Source: Sinonovacula constricta (Eukaryota > Mollusca > Bivalvia > Cardiida > Solecurtidae). Taken from it: 64,000 nucleotides of DNA. A model generated the notes under the pieces. That model was not told the origin of the DNA, ran no database searches, and saw only the letters and a program-made list of their open reading frames with translations. Made by a program: the position numbers and the translations under genes. The stretch's first letter is position 1. Every line of letters begins with the position of its first letter. Shown in pieces: positions 36,240 through 50,071 of the stretch. Location: assembly GCA_007844125.1 (NCBI GenBank), contig CM017558.1:47502164-47566163 (forward strand). The letters are read 5' to 3'.

Positions 36240-39200
36240 AAATTATCTCTAACACCTATGTATGTAATATCTTAACAGTGCTGAACATATGTGTATTTAT
36301 CTACTTGATCACCTAATTAGTATTGTAGAAAGTATGGTGGTCACATCTCTAACCTGATAGGGTAACTGACCGGTGGTCAGTTGATAGGTAAGTAGGTGAA
36401 TGGGTGGTCCTCATGTTTGGAGAAAATTCTCAGGTGTCACTATAAGGTGCCCGGGGGCTACCAATCTCTGGTAATGGTTGATATACATACAGAACATGCA
36501 GCAAGGGATTCATTACATAGACATGATTAAGCAATAAAGAACTGTAGGCTTTAAAGTTTTAAGTGACAAACTTATTTTATTTCAATTTTTAATGTACAGA
36601 TATGATAGGCATGAGTCAGTTGGTATCATAGCATAACTTATTCTATAAGAGATGTAGGGACTTAGACATTCTACATGATTGGTTGCATCTTTAAGCATTA
36701 CCTGATACATGAAATGTTATTTTATAAACATCTAGTGTTTATAAAAAAGAATATTCATGCCAACTAAACTCAGTAATATTGTACACAAACTACCTGGATT
36801 TATTCTCAGACCAATATTATATGTACTATTTTTTTTCTTTAAAATATATATATATATACATATACATAGCATTTATATTAAGATAATACAATCTGACACC
36901 ATCTGTTTGACTCAAGTATCATAACTTAGTATTTCTTTACCAACAGTCATTGCAGCTTTCAATCCTACAGTCCAGTCAAGTCCAACTCTTTTGGGGGACA
37001 TTACAATTATACCAACTTACTGCAGAACAGCTCTATATATCATGTCAGTTAAGTTCAAATAGTTCAATATTGCATTTACCCTTGCTATGGTCTGTCACCT
37101 GGTCAGTGGCAGCAGTCTGAACAATGAAACTGAAGTATTAAAACTGTGAGGTGAAAGTGAGCTGTCATCAGATACCAAGCCACCGGTGATACAGTTTCTT
37201 ATACAGTTTTGATGCTTTATATTTAATTGTCAATTTAAGCATTTCTGTTGTTGTTTGTTTGTGGCTGTTACGTTGTTTGGGTGGGGGTAAGGGGTGATCT
37301 ATAAAAAAGTTATTGTTTGAGATAAATTAAAACATTTTAAACTTTGTTATGACACAGAATGTTCATAGATAAGCAATTTGCATTTTAAACCATACTTTGT
37401 ATAATCTAATCTTAGTAAATACTATATATTTTATTTTTAACTAATTCAAGTGGCATTTTAAATACTCTTGCCGTCATGATATATCAGTATTTACTAATTA
37501 CTCTGGATTATAATGAGTCATTACTCATAATTATAGTCAAAGTATATTTTACATATTGAATTGAATGACAAGCATTATAATAAAAAAAATCAAAGAAATA
37601 TTAACAAAAAAATCTCTCACCATTATTTAGAAACAATCAGAAAGCCATTAAATTTGCTCAGATCATACATACATCAGGTAATCAGCATTGTCATTATTAA
37701 TCATAGAGACCCATCATGATAAAAGTGCAACAAATCATATCCTGTCAACGATACATCCTGGCAGAGTTCCAAACAACAGGAACCTAGAGACCAAACACCA
37801 CACTATAATTAAACTAGACCAGAATAGTGTAAACAACATTTTCAAATTAGACAACCAGTACAAAATATTGATGAAATAATTATTTTCACGCCCACTTATA
37901 TATTTTAACAGAACGGTACGAGGATCATAGTCTGAATTGTAAGACAGGAAATAATTAGCTCAACAACTCATGATCATATCACACAAGATATGACAGAAGT
38001 CTTATTTAATGACATTCTATAACATGTGGTGAATCAAAAAGTATTGAGCCCAAGTCCCAGCCTGAGTTAAAGAAATTATATCCGGAGATATGTAGCTAAC
38101 TTGATATTTAGAATATTGAGGGACCAAACCAGAACAATTACAATCATAGCTAATAGTGTGTTAAAATGTTTATATCAAAATGACAGACAGTATTTCTGTG
38201 ACAAACTTATTTTATTCAAACTTATTCAATTAACAATTTTATTACTGCGTTCATTATGACGCCATGTTTATAAATCCTACAGGATATCACAACATCTTCT
38301 TCTTTAATAAAGTGAAACATGCAGCATTTCTGACAATTTCTTTCAAACATCAACCACACATTGAATTCATGTTTCTTCTCCCTGACAATACATATGTTTT
38401 AAAAATCTCAAAAATGAAGAAAAGAATCTCATCAAACTTATAAAACAAAGAACATTGAAATCTTCTGATATGCTGAGGCTAATAAAGGTATGAGTATTGA
38501 CGAGTGTGTGGACGTAGGGTTTTCCTGGCCTCATAAAGCTACAGGGGGATCATTAACCAGCAGGCTATCATACCTTGATAATGGGGAACTTATAAAATAT
38601 CAAACATCAATTATATATTGATTGTGCCATGCCAGGACATCCAGGAGAGCGTAGGAGTGAGGTGAACATACTCTCAACCCAGTGACGCTAAAGTGAATAT
38701 TTTCATTGTCTGTTGATATTCATCAGCAAAAAAATTATAAAAAAACAACAACCAAAGAAAACATTCACAGAGAAAAGTTTGTGTTAAAATGCTATCCATA
38801 GAGAAAACTAATAAATAGATAGAAAAGAAATGAGGGTTGAATGACAATAAAAAAAAAAGAAAAGAAAAGAGAAACACAAAATCTGTTTAGTGTCTTTTGA
38901 CTTGACAATACCCAACATGCCAGCTAAAATTAATTAGGCGTAATGATATATTTTATGCATATTATTATAAAAGTTGGACATTATATCATATTAATGGTTG
39001 TGTTGGATTTAAGTGAATTATGTGTATATTTCATGTTAAAAAAGACTAAATCTTACAAGAATATACTCTATCAAAATTAAAAATTACACTTGACAAGTCT
39101 TGAAAAATTTAAAAATAAATGCATAAAAAGAAATATTACTCAAATAAATTTTCCATTCAAGAACCTTTCATACTGTCAACATGTCAGAAAAGATAAAGTT

Positions 39201-39727
39201 ACTGGTTAGGACGTGCTGTACACATTTAAATGGTGTAACTTCATACCCATATTGTGGCTGACCTTACCCCGTAACACGTTATTATGGTTGGAATATCTGA
39301 TGTAAGACGCAGGGTAAAGTTTTGACACTTTAAATGCAAGGAATGAGTAGAAAAAAAGCAAACAAGTCAGATTAATAGCATAAAGATTCCTCCATTTATG
39401 ATTAATTGTCACTTTATGTCTCCTCGCTCTATTCAAATATTGACATAATCCATGTTGTGTATTGGAGTTTTAATTGAACGCCCCTCAAAAATAGGTTCAT
39501 TGTTTCTTTTAAAAAAAGAAAATATTTGACATTTAAGTCTTAAACTGTGACAGCTTAACTTATTCAGTTTAAAGAAACTTACCTCAATGTAAAACTATTA
39601 TACTATTTTATTAAAAAAACTCACGGGTGGACATCAGGAAGTTAAAGAAAGAAAATGGAAAGCACACAATGGCAGATAACAAGGCAAACTGTCCCTGATC
39701 AATATTAAGTATTAGATCTTTTTATCA
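36240..39727. other. No gene seen; (TA)n at about 36844-36864
   Basis: AT-rich sequence with a short TATATATATA-CATATACATA tract. No supported coding frame, RNA gene or element ends. Confidence 0.45.
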
Positions 39728-39990
39728 CAATGTATCTATATAAACATTATATTTATATAAATGTTACATCTATTTAAAAATTATATTTATAAAAAACCAG
39801 CTATATAAACACTATATATTTATAAATGTAACATCTTTTTAAACATTATATTTACATTGTATCTATATAAACAATATATACATATAAAATGACAAAATCT
39901 ATATCAAACATCACAAACTTATTTATTCCTATATCAAATGTTGTTTCTATTTAAATGTTACATCTATCTTACACATTTTATATAAAACAT
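39728..39990. repeat. Degenerate AT-rich tandem repeat
   Basis: Recurring TATATAAACATTATATTTA, AATGTTACATCT and TTTAAA blocks with irregular spacing of roughly 50-60 bp. Confidence 0.6.
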
Positions 39991-41176
39991 AATATTCACT
40001 GAAAAAATATTATTTTTGTTGAAGACCTTATATTTACATAAATTTGGATTTACCTAAAATAGAAGGAATTAATTGTCGTAAAATTTACTAAATGTTTTTG
40101 TTTGATTATAAAAAACAAAATACAAAATATTTAATCGTTTATCAAGTACATTTAAATTTGTTAATTGAAAAAATACCATACTGAAAAAATGTTGTATCTC
40201 TAATGATTTTATTGCCGCAACTTATGCTTGTATGTTATTTGTGATATGTTCCGACGGACAGCAGTGACTTTTAGAATTAGAAAGCCAGCGCTAAGGTCAG
40301 ATTAGAAGCATTGTGATGAACAACTTCAATCAAGAAATTCTGACATTATTAACAAATAACAAATTCAAGATTTAATAGATGACAAAAATAATTTTTCAAA
40401 TATATTTTATGACAAATGTACAAATAAAAAATTATCAGTGCTACATTATTTGGATAAATGAGCAAACAATAAAAATAAAGGAAAGAAACTTAAACCAAAT
40501 CATACTTACATAAGAAGTAATCCAGCATTTTTCAAGTGACAGAATGTATTAAATCCACACAACAATTTCAACCCACCAAGCCTGTTCCACTATGGACTAT
40601 TGTCAATTATTCACTTTATGTCCGGGTATTAATGTAACTGGTAATTTCGCTGATTACCCACAATTCACTTTTGAAGACAAAATGACAGCCAGACCCTAAT
40701 AATCACACTCAACATTAAGCAATCTGGTCGACAAAAGACAGAAATTTAAATTAGCACTTGCATCAATTTCTGCAGCAATACTTTAATCAATGTCAAGTAA
40801 ATGTTGTACAATGACTTACAAGATAACACAATTTAACTGTTCAATCCAAAGTCTAGAAAAAAATAGGTAAGACACCCAGAAATGAGTGTAACACACAGTT
40901 TTACATGAAAGATCTATTGATTTTCTGTAATAATTAAATTGAATAAACTTTATATTTTCATTACAAGAAATCCAATTTTTCTATGTGCACACAATGCTGT
41001 CATTTCCTGTGCACTGATAGGCTGATGGTGCTCAATACAATGTGGCCAAACTCAATTAAGGCAATCGCGAAAATTGGCCACTGCAAAACCTATAATTAAC
41101 AATGTTGTATGAAAGCATGCTGTTTAGGCGTGCGAACTCGTAGCTCCACAGAACATTACTGGGCCGTCCCTTCAAT
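39991..41176. other. No gene seen
   Basis: AT-rich to about 40970, then GC rises toward the open frame at 41177. 41040-41160 has several CpGs and no frame. Confidence 0.4.
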
Positions 41177-41467
41177 CTAAATCAGGGGCCGGGCAGACAC
41201 AATCCTGTGCTCACCCCGAATAACTATGTGTACAATCACTGTGAAGAGAAGAGAAGAAGTTGTACAAAAAATCGCTTGTGCTTGTTGTAGGATGTCAAAG
41301 ATGTTGTGATAGCTGACAGAGTGTGACACGGGTCGGCACACTTTTATCTCCCTCAGATATTCACGCAGGTATACACAGCGACAGCAAGTGCAAATAATTT
41401 CACAGTCAGCTAACAAAGAATCCCTGACCATCAAGGCCCAATATTCGAGCAAAAATGGTCTAATCAT
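41177..41467 (-). other. 96-codon open frame in a GC-raised block, unrecognised
   Basis: An ATG-started minus-strand frame, cysteine- and isoleucine-rich, with no domain I recognise. It contains an excellent splice acceptor on its own strand (pyrimidine tract then CTCTTCACAG, cut before 41238) and a GTGAGC donor 24 bases later, so the frame itself may not be translated as one piece. Could be a conserved non-coding block. Confidence 0.15.
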
Positions 41468-42308
41468 GGGCTAGTCTTCTGTTTACCCAGTCAGGCCAAG
41501 TGTCCTTCAATATTTGGTGTTAAAAGGGTAATATTGTCAATGGAAAGGGGACATTGCCCTACAGCCTTAATGATGTTGACATTGATTTTAGTTTTGTGCC
41601 ACACAACTGAATGCAAAATGTTAAAGTGTTATTGTTTTACCTGTTCTTTCTTTTACATTATTTTTTAAATTATTTAATCTTATTTTCAGATTTTTTTCTT
41701 ATTGAGTTGAACAATGAAAAAAGTTAAGAAGCCTTAAACAATTTATCAGATTTGTATTTAAAAGCAAACAAAGAACCAAACCCTGACAAATACCAAACAA
41801 TAAACACTAGGAACACATTGTAAAGAGTTCTACTTATAAAGCATAATCTCAAAGAATAAGGAAAAAAATCTAACTATGGTGTCTGCTGCTGAGTCTCCTT
41901 TTTTAACATATATTTTCTAGCAAAAATCTAGCAATAACCTGACTTCAACAAATATAGAATGCCAAGAGTACAATAAGCCTAGGTCTCAATGGTAAGACCA
42001 AGGCAATACTGACCTAGGATAAACTTTAAAGATTAACATTTCTTTAAAACAAATGCTAACTTTTTAAGGTCACACCAAAAAAACTTCTTCTTAAACTCAA
42101 TGTATTTTGTAAAAATTAGGTAGAACACCATAATAACTTGATCATAAAACTTTCAATCACTCTTTGTACTTTAAACTGAATAAAATATAATGCATAATGA
42201 TTTCACTTTTGAATATCATTAGCAATTGAAAGAAGGCAGGCATGTTTTTTTTACCATAACCATTGCAGGTTTAAATTGTCTGCAGTTACAAAAAAGACAA
42301 ACATTTGA
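41468..42308. other. No gene seen
   Basis: AT-rich sequence without repeats or supported frames. A (TA)8 tract follows at 42309-42324. Confidence 0.45.
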
Positions 42309-42369
42309 TATATATATATATATGACAGGTGGGAATGTATGTCTATTGACCCAAAGCTTTTTATGTGGG

Positions 42370-42434
42370 TTGTGGTGTGCCAGTGGTTCTACCCAGACAA
42401 TTGTCTATGGTCCACCAATAATAGCTGGATGACC
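42370..42434 (+). mobile_element. SINE tail fragment
   Basis: Contains GTGGTGTGCCAGTGGTTCTA, CCCAGACAATTGTCT and CCACCAATAATAGCTGGA, the same order as the copy at 42973-43063. The tRNA head is missing. Confidence 0.7.
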
Positions 42435-42775
42435 AGCACTGAGTCAGTGTGAAGTTTATTAAAGAAGACACTCCTTACTGTTCATGGCTATTGAATAACT
42501 CAGTGAAAACATGAAATAAGTTTAAAAGTTGTGAAAAGACATCTAGAAAGGGGTCTGTACACTGTAGTAATAATGTCCCATAATTATGCAAATCAAGTTA
42601 ATCAAAACTTGTCATCTACAATCTGTTAAATCAATCTTTTTGCCGTAACAAGCAGTGTCACTTTACTCATTAATGTGAGTAGAGACTATTTTTTATATTT
42701 CAGGCTATAATAGGACTGTTGCAACAAAATTTTAAGTGAGTTTTGAACCAAGATTGTAAGGGTTATATTAAACCA

Positions 42776-42898
42776 TAATGAAGGGATTGCTAGAAAGATA
42801 AAGTTACAATTATACATAATAAAGGGATTGCTAGAATGATAAAATTACAATTATATGCAATAAACGAATTGCTAGAATGATAAAATTACAATTATACT
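42776..42898. repeat. 41-bp repeat, 3 copies
   Basis: GGGATTGCTAGAA at 42783 and 42824 and CGAATTGCTAGAA at 42865, each followed by GATAAA(A/G)TTACAATTATA. Confidence 0.95.
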
Positions 42899-42972
42899 TT
42901 TGTCTTAACACAGATTAAATGCAGTGACTGGATTCCATGTGTTAAATTCTGGTCTGGACAAAACATTTAATG

Positions 42973-43063
42973 TCTTCCAGCTAACATGTGGTGTGCCGGT
43001 GGTTCTACCCAGACAAAAGAGACAGAAGAAAGGGAGGAAGGGTTCACCACCAATATAGCTGGA
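42973..43063 (+). mobile_element. SINE tail fragment
   Basis: Contains CCAGCTAACATGTGG, TGTGCCGGTGGTTCTACCCA, GACAA and CACCAATATAGCTGGA. It lies 540 bp from a second tail fragment in the same orientation. Confidence 0.7.
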
Positions 43064-43377
43064 CAATATTATCATGATAAATGATTGTCACTGCAATGAA
43101 CTTCAAAAACAAACTGACAAGATTCCATTTTTTTAGGTAGATTTTATCTTTGCAAGTCCAAATATTTTGCCTGTGTTAAATTCTATCAGCATCACAACCC
43201 TATTGAATTAACGCAGTATTTGATCATTTTAGGAGAAAGATCTGTGTTGCCTCATTAAATAAAGCTGTTGTTCAGAAAAGGAGGCCATTCAAGTTTTGGG
43301 AATATCATATGGGAACAATTATGACAAAAATAAGAAGAAACTAAATAGAAAACAGCAAATTATCTGAAAGAACACAT

Positions 43378-43446
43378 AAATGATGATGATGACGATGCTG
43401 CTTCTGCTGTGGTGATGATGATGATAGGTGATGATAATGATGATCT
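43378..43446. repeat. (GAT)n trinucleotide microsatellite, imperfect
   Basis: GATGATGAT runs interrupted by GCTGCTTCTGCTGTG. Confidence 0.85.
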
Positions 43447-43819
43447 TGTTACCTAAAATACTTTCATCAGAAATAATTCTTGTGCATCCTTCTATTGTCT
43501 CCATCAGTCAGCTGTATCTGACCAATCAAGATTATCATCCAACTTTCATCCAGTTAGAGGCAAACAAATGTAGTCACATCAGTATAACTGGATTTGAAAC
43601 AAAGCTGTACTAAATAGAGAAAGGGATTTGGTTTGACCCCTCAACGAGCCATGACACGTATTTTCCTTTGACACGATGCTTGGAACTCACAGGCTGAAGC
43701 ATGTCCTTGAAACAATGGGGGTCTAAAACTGTACTGGTCAAACAAGGCTGGGGAAAGTGGACAATACCAGACTGACAGACGTTCAAACTGGAAAGTTTGG
43801 CCATTACAGAATTGCAATT

Positions 43820-43916
43820 TTAACTCTTCACCTGCTATACAAGAACTGATCAGATTTAGGCACATATTGTAGATCCAGACCAGCCAGCTCCCTGATAAGG
43901 TTCTTCACTATCTGTT
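43820..43916 (-). repeat. Dispersed repeat family D, copy 7
   Basis: The minus strand reads CTTATCAGGGAGCTGGCTGG, TCTGGATCTACAATATGTGC and GAAGAGTTAAAA. Confidence 0.6.
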
Positions 43917-44466
43917 GAATAGTCCCTATTAATACCTCTTGTTTCATATATCCATGTGGCAGTTCTCAAATACTTAAAACTAGTTAAGAATAATTTACCA
44001 ATGGTGCAGGTTTAAGGATAAGATACCAGGCATGGAGCTATGGTGGTCACTAGATGGCCCATGTTTCATGTGACATTCTGTCAAAGTTTGGCCATTATTG
44101 AAATGCAACTTGACAACTGAACAACTCACTGGCCAGTGCTAATCAGGGGGCAATAATTGATCAATAAAGCAGAGAGAAAGTTTTAATTGGAACTGATATT
44201 CAACCATTTAACCCACTCAAGGGTTTCTTTGTTGTGATTTATGTGATTTGCATGCTGCTCATGAGAGGTTATTGAAACATTTAGCCTGGATGTGTGCAGA
44301 CCCTGTGCTGGTCACTGCAACCATTTGTCCTGGATAAACCTTTTACCTTCTACAGTTGGAAACAATCTAAAATCATTTTTACTTGTTAAATAAAAACTTC
44401 AGGCAAGGGTAACAAGATGTTTTAATATAAAGAAGGAAAAGCGAGAGGTATTGCCACTCATGGCAA

Positions 44467-44540
44467 CAGGCTGATCTGGATCTACACTATTCAATGCCTT
44501 AGCCTGGTCAACTTGTTTTTAGCAGGTTAGGAGTCAAAAG
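44467..44540 (+). repeat. Dispersed repeat family D, copy 8
   Basis: CAGGCTGATCTGGATCTACA, CTATTCAATGCCTTAGCC, AACTTGTTTTTAGCAGG. Among the best preserved copies. Confidence 0.65.
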
Positions 44541-44701
44541 TCAGTTGCTGATTCTTGAATGTTTGGACATGTCCGTTTATCTTGGGTTAGTAAGTTTGTT
44601 CAGTGGGTGCGGGATCTCAGAAAGAAGCTGCCAAACGTCACAGATGATTTATTTTCAAAGTGTGCATCAAGTAGTGACATTCATGGCATGTCTGCATAGA
44701 G

Positions 44702-44767
44702 GCATAAAAAATGCACAAAAAAAGCATAAAAAATGCACAAAAAAAGCATAAAAAATGCACAAAAAAA
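44702..44767. repeat. 22-bp A-rich repeat, 3 copies
   Basis: GCATAAAAAATGCACAAAAA-type unit three times. Each unit contains the inverted pair GCAT/ATGC. Confidence 0.95.
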
Positions 44768-47700
44768 TCTTAGTTTCATTTGTGTCAAAGAAATGTTTAT
44801 CAAGTTACTCTAAGATACTGAAAATAAAAATACACAAATATTTGTTTAACATTGAATAACATTCAACAAAAAGCTTGATATAGAAAATAGCATTTGAAAC
44901 TCAAAATTATAATATAATAGAAGTATAAATATGTCATTTTAATTCTTATATTTTAACATAAATTTAATCGAAGAAAATGATACTTTGTCCTCGGGAAACT
45001 AGGTATTAAGTTTTCTTAATTAAGCAACCCCACCACTTGTTCTGCACCCAGAAGTAACAGCATTGGCCTACATGCTTACAGTATTATCCCAGTAAATGTA
45101 AAAAGTCTTGTCTCCCCTCTGAAGTATCAAGAGAACACTTTATATGCAAATCATACAGGTGAACAGATGGCTACATCTCAACTTGTCCAATTACAGAGGG
45201 TTTAATGTCATACACTGCTGCCCACAGATATGTTCAACAACACCAAATTATTATACTGCTACTGGGGTCATGCGGACAAAAATTATTAGTTACTCTGATA
45301 GAAATACACCAGTATAAAAGTGGTTTATATTAAAACTTTTATCATGCTCTTGTTAGTCAATTTTAATGATTGCTATGAATATTAAAAATATATTTCAGGG
45401 AGGTGGAATGACTGTCCAAAATCAGCTGTATGTTGAACTATTTACTGAATCAATGTTTCATACTTACAAAAACCAACCTTACGTTTGTTAGTGGATGTAA
45501 GTGTATGTTTTTGTGATAACATCAGTCAATATACCTAACTATTGGCCCTGTTTGCTTAAAATGATAGTACATACTTCTTTGACAAAAGCAATGCCAATGT
45601 TTCTGAAATGGTAACAAATTTAAGGCTATTAAAATATCTGATCTGAAACAAATAGTATTTTTCTAATGTGAGTGTGCCAATAGACATGCCATAAAATGGG
45701 TAAAATTATCTTTGACAGTTCATTGATTAATTAATATTTATGGAATTCATTTATAATACATATACGGCTGATAAATTTAATACAAAGTTGTTACTACCAT
45801 ACAATAACTTTACCTTTTTGTACAGCTTACAAGATATACAATTTTGAGAAGCTTGTTAAAGAGCTGTAGTTTATTTTAATTATAACATTTAAAAACAAAA
45901 ACAAATGCAACCAGTACAAGAAGGTTCAAAACAATAAGTATTTGACACAGAATATGGACCAAAGCAATAGCAATTAAGGCCTCACTGAGGCTGATGTTAA
46001 ACCAAATTGATAGATGCCAGTTGAAACCCATCAAAATCATAACACAGTCATTGTTCAAGGTGGTATCCTACAGTTTGCCTATGTAAAATTCATGTAACAA
46101 TATTGTACCACTGCTTTGGGGAATTAGGGATTAATTTCTCAATAAACACATACTTTAGTATAAGTAAACACGGTTTTGGACACCGACTTTATTGTCAGAG
46201 CATACAAATCACTGTAAAAACACTCTAAAAGTTCAATTATTTTAAATCTATAAATAGTCACAATAGTGATCTCTGTTAAAAATAGATATCAGCATCAGAG
46301 GGAATTACCAGGATGACGATATAACATAAGCTCAAATGATAGTTGTCATGTTGTTTTCTTATTTAAATATAGCTATCTTTGTAGCATGTCTCAGGTAGGA
46401 AATACCTGTTTGCAATAAGAAATGGAAATTTGTGTTTCCCTGTCATATTGATCTCGGGCATCAATGAGCAGCATTTTGCAGGATCTTTTCACGTAACAAT
46501 AACTTATTTGGTTATTTGAGAAAAATGTTTTGGTCTGAACTGTCCGATACCACCTTTCACATTTAAATGTAAACAGTGTTTGGGTCCAGGATCAAACCAT
46601 ACAAAAACCATGCATTTTATTACATTTCTGTCTGCTTTCTTTTTCCATATATATTAACAGCTTAACTGAATTGTATCAACAAATAAGGTTTTAGTATTTT
46701 AAACCACAATTAAATCTGTAATGGATATGGTAAAAAACACGCCTGCCTTCTTCCAGTCACTAATGATATTCTATTGTGGGAAGCTCCTTCTGTATATTTG
46801 TACAGGGACTTGGTGCATCTCTGATTGTACAAATGATCAGCCTCCTTTCACCAGCTCGACACTGATGACTAATGGTCCAATGAGTATGCAGCAGGTTGTG
46901 CATAATTTAAACCTTTCTGGTAAAACTAATGTATACAGATAAATGTCCCTGAAAGTCTTAGACAGAGAGACTCTCCTGCTTTTACAGTTACACAGTTAAA
47001 CTTTCAGTGAAAAACAACAACAGAAAAGCTTTGATTGAAAAATGTTTGCTAAAACAATGTTCATTGCACATATTTTTTTAAAAGAACTATTATATTGTTC
47101 TGGTACAGTTATACCAGATGTTTTGCTAAAGTACCCGGACACACAAACAAGTCTGTCCTGTCATTCTGTACTTGGACACATTATTCTCCTACAGTTTCAG
47201 GTCAATTCTGACAAAACATCACAATAATCTTTAGTACCATGGCAACCTGTGTACCTGCAATTTTGTTAAATCAGATGAGAACTACATAAAATATTGAATC
47301 TTTTAACAATCTTTCAGATGTTGAGACAGAGTATAAGGGATGGGCTGTTAATTAGCCCTTGGTTTACAGCTTAAATTAATTTACATGAACTCTGGACTTA
47401 CAGACATATCTTGTGTCTCCAGCAAGCTGTCTCAGTATGGAAGCAGCATACAATCTTAAAGGGGGCTCTCATATAGTTTGACTTATAGACTATGTATGAG
47501 AAATGAATGACATGTGTACATCTAACACTGTAATTAAAATGAGGAAAAATTCATATTTATCATGCTTTTTTAGTGAGAATTGATAAGAGGAAAAAATAAT
47601 CTGTTTTGCCCATTACCTGGTTGAGAGATAGCCTTGATTAAGCTACACAATACCTGACAAGTGGACATTAATTAACTACCTCATGTTTTCAAGAGGACAC

Positions 47701-48920
47701 TTACATCCGACTGGCCACTCACTGACCATTAGCTGACCATTTAGCCTGGGTGAGACTGGACACCACAGTGAGGTTAGATATCACATCAAGCTTCTCTCTG
47801 ATGACCAGTGGTCAAATATTTCACAGCTGACCCATGGAAGTCACAGAAAATTAATGAGAAAATTATTCAAATCAGTGTAACCCAAGTTTGATGTTCCCAG
47901 GCCAAAGCTGCCTTAAGGTGTCTTGACCAATGCTCTGGACATGTTAATACATCACCATTAATTGAATAATACATCATTGTTAATTAGATAAATGTTGTTA
48001 ATTGTGCTGAAAGTCTCTCCTACTGACCACAGAACCAATGGCCGCTTCGTGTGACCATCAAGATCATGGACAGAACTAGCACTAGATCATGTTCAAGCCT
48101 GACTGCCATGAAAGGGTGAAGTATCTGCCATATTGCTTTAGAAAGATAAATAAACAGTTAATTCAAGCTATACCTAGGTTTGTTTTAAAATGTTAAGAAT
48201 ATGGTTCACATGCATGACCAAATATATAGCTTTTAAAAATAAATGGAAGAGAAGGAATCTTGCTTTCCCAACATCTAACAAAAGAAGCAAGAAATTTATT
48301 TTAAAAAGATATGTGGCCTTGATGAGGTATTAATAAACCAATCTAATAGTATGTTCAGTTAAAAAAAACAAAAAAACAAGGCATATGAATATTATTTATT
48401 TACCCTTAAATACATCAGTCAGATTTTCACCTTATTTTTTTTAAATTTAGGTAATAAATTGTTTGCAAAAATGTCAAAGAGCATGTTGCAGAATAACATA
48501 CAATAATTCAACTACCTTACCCATACTTTATAAATGTTGTGAACCATGGAAGGTCAAATTACTAAGCTGACACTACAGTGTCCCTGCTAACCTTATGGTT
48601 TGCTTCTATTACAGGCCACCTAAATGTAATGCCCCTATTAAATATGCTGCCTTCTTTGTTTTCCCACAGATCCCCTCATTGTGGGTAATGTGAAGTGTTT
48701 CTTAATTATTTTCATAAGCAAATGGAATTTCTCTTAATAAGACTAAATCTAATCTTCTGATATTAAGTAAGTCAAAAGTGAGGTTAGACAGCTATGCCAA
48801 AAACAAAAGTTGCCAACTAATCACAAGCTTTATACTTCCCAAGGTGACTCAGTTGTGCCAGTTACTCCTGTGCTCCAGGTCACATGTATGTCCATGTCAC
48901 CAAGACTGATTATCCCTTGG
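44768..48920. other. No gene seen
   Basis: Four kilobases of AT-rich sequence. Frames at 46721-46942 and 47042-47227 start with ATG but show no domain, codon pattern or splice context. 47690-48120 is more balanced in composition and unrecognised. Confidence 0.45.
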
Positions 48921-49006
48921 TGTGACCATGGTCCCCAGACACAGGGGTCAGCTTAGGAAGATGTGTGACCATGGTTCCCAGACACAGGGGTCAGCTTAGG
49001 AAGATG
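48921..49006. repeat. 43-bp tandem duplication
   Basis: Two units starting TGTGACCATGGT(C/T)CCCAGA at 48921 and 48964, nearly identical. Confidence 0.95.
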
Positions 49007-49206
49007 GATGGACAGTCAAGACAATGGTCACACTGACCAGGCCTTGCAGTCATAATTAACTACCAGGTGGTCTTCTTCCTTAAACTAAGACAAGTCATCA
49101 GATTTTAGCAATTTTCTGTTATTAGTCTAAACAGAGTAAGTATACTCTCAAAACATATTACCAGAAAATGTTCAAGCCGTCAGGTAAAAAATTAAAAAAG
49201 AACAAG

Positions 49207-49229
49207 CCCCGTTTTCTCAAAGCGCGTCA
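49207..49229. repeat. Possible end fragment of a bivalve MITE
   Basis: GCCCCGTTTTCTCAAAGCGC resembles the terminal part of a very abundant repeat in heterodont bivalves as I remember it. Too short to be sure. Confidence 0.2.
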
Positions 49230-49865
49230 CAAATAACAAATGGGCTATTTTATTCTGTGGGAAAAGCTGGTGTTAAAAACACAATGCTAAAATCATAAAT
49301 TTGTTTTGATTGCAGGCATCTGTTTTTAACCTAACTAAAATGGTTACACAACTAAAAAGAACTATTAGTACAGCCCCAATGTGCCATAGTGAATAATGAA
49401 ATGTGCCATGAGCACATTTGATTGTATTGTCTTGATAATCTTGAAGGGATTTCATTGTTAAAAACAAAATAAAACATGCTTATACTGGAGAAGTAAGAGA
49501 TAATTATACATGCAGATAAAAAAAAAAACTTATTCATAGAGAGGTATCAAAAAAGGATCTATTTAAAAAGGATAATGCATTTCCATATTTGCATCGTGTC
49601 CATGAACTGTGCTGCTATTAACTCAACAAATGGAATGGGATCCAAGTCAACGACAGCTTTACAGATTTGTGATCAACAAAATACCTCTCAGAGATTAAGT
49701 GAAGCAGTGAGTAACCCTATACCATGGACATTATGGAAAATCAGGGGCAAATCTCATAAGCCATTGGAAACGATGCAAGACAATTAATGGGAAAGAGAAA
49801 TTTATCTTTGCTTTGCATCAACACTATCAGGGTAAGTTTGGGTCATTAGGTGGCTATTTCCTTAA

Positions 49866-50049
49866 CTGTCCATCAAAGTGTCCAGTTGCCTGCTCCCCAA
49901 TCTACACTGTCCATCTCCAACTGTCACAGACCCACTGTATGCTTGTCCGGTGGCACCAATAACGCCAGTAATTGTAAATAATGGGCCTTCTGTTATAGCC
50001 TCCATAGAATCACTTCCACTGGGTCAACTTGTGTGCTGGCAGGAAATTG
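49866..50049 (+). other. Open frame ending at a consensus splice donor, possible exon
   Basis: A stop-bounded frame with a proline/valine-rich peptide (HCPSPTVTDPLYACPVAPIT) reaches a perfect GTAAGT donor at 50050. Possible acceptors (CCATCAAAG, GTGTCCAG) lie near 49878-49885. Not recognised. Another perfect donor lies at 49832, too close to form an intron with this acceptor, so at least one of the two signals is chance. Confidence 0.2.
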
Positions 50050-50071
50050 GTAAGTTTTGATAAATTTGAAA

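Noticed and set aside
41177..41240. 24-base micro-exon on the minus strand between a strong acceptor and GTGAGC
   Set aside because: Phase would fit the candidate exon at 52383, but the distance is over 11 kb and nothing else links them.
1415..45160. ATGCAAAT octamers (about 1415, 24731, 42588, 45148) as POU sites
   Set aside because: An AT-rich 8-mer is expected several times by chance on two strands in 64 kb.
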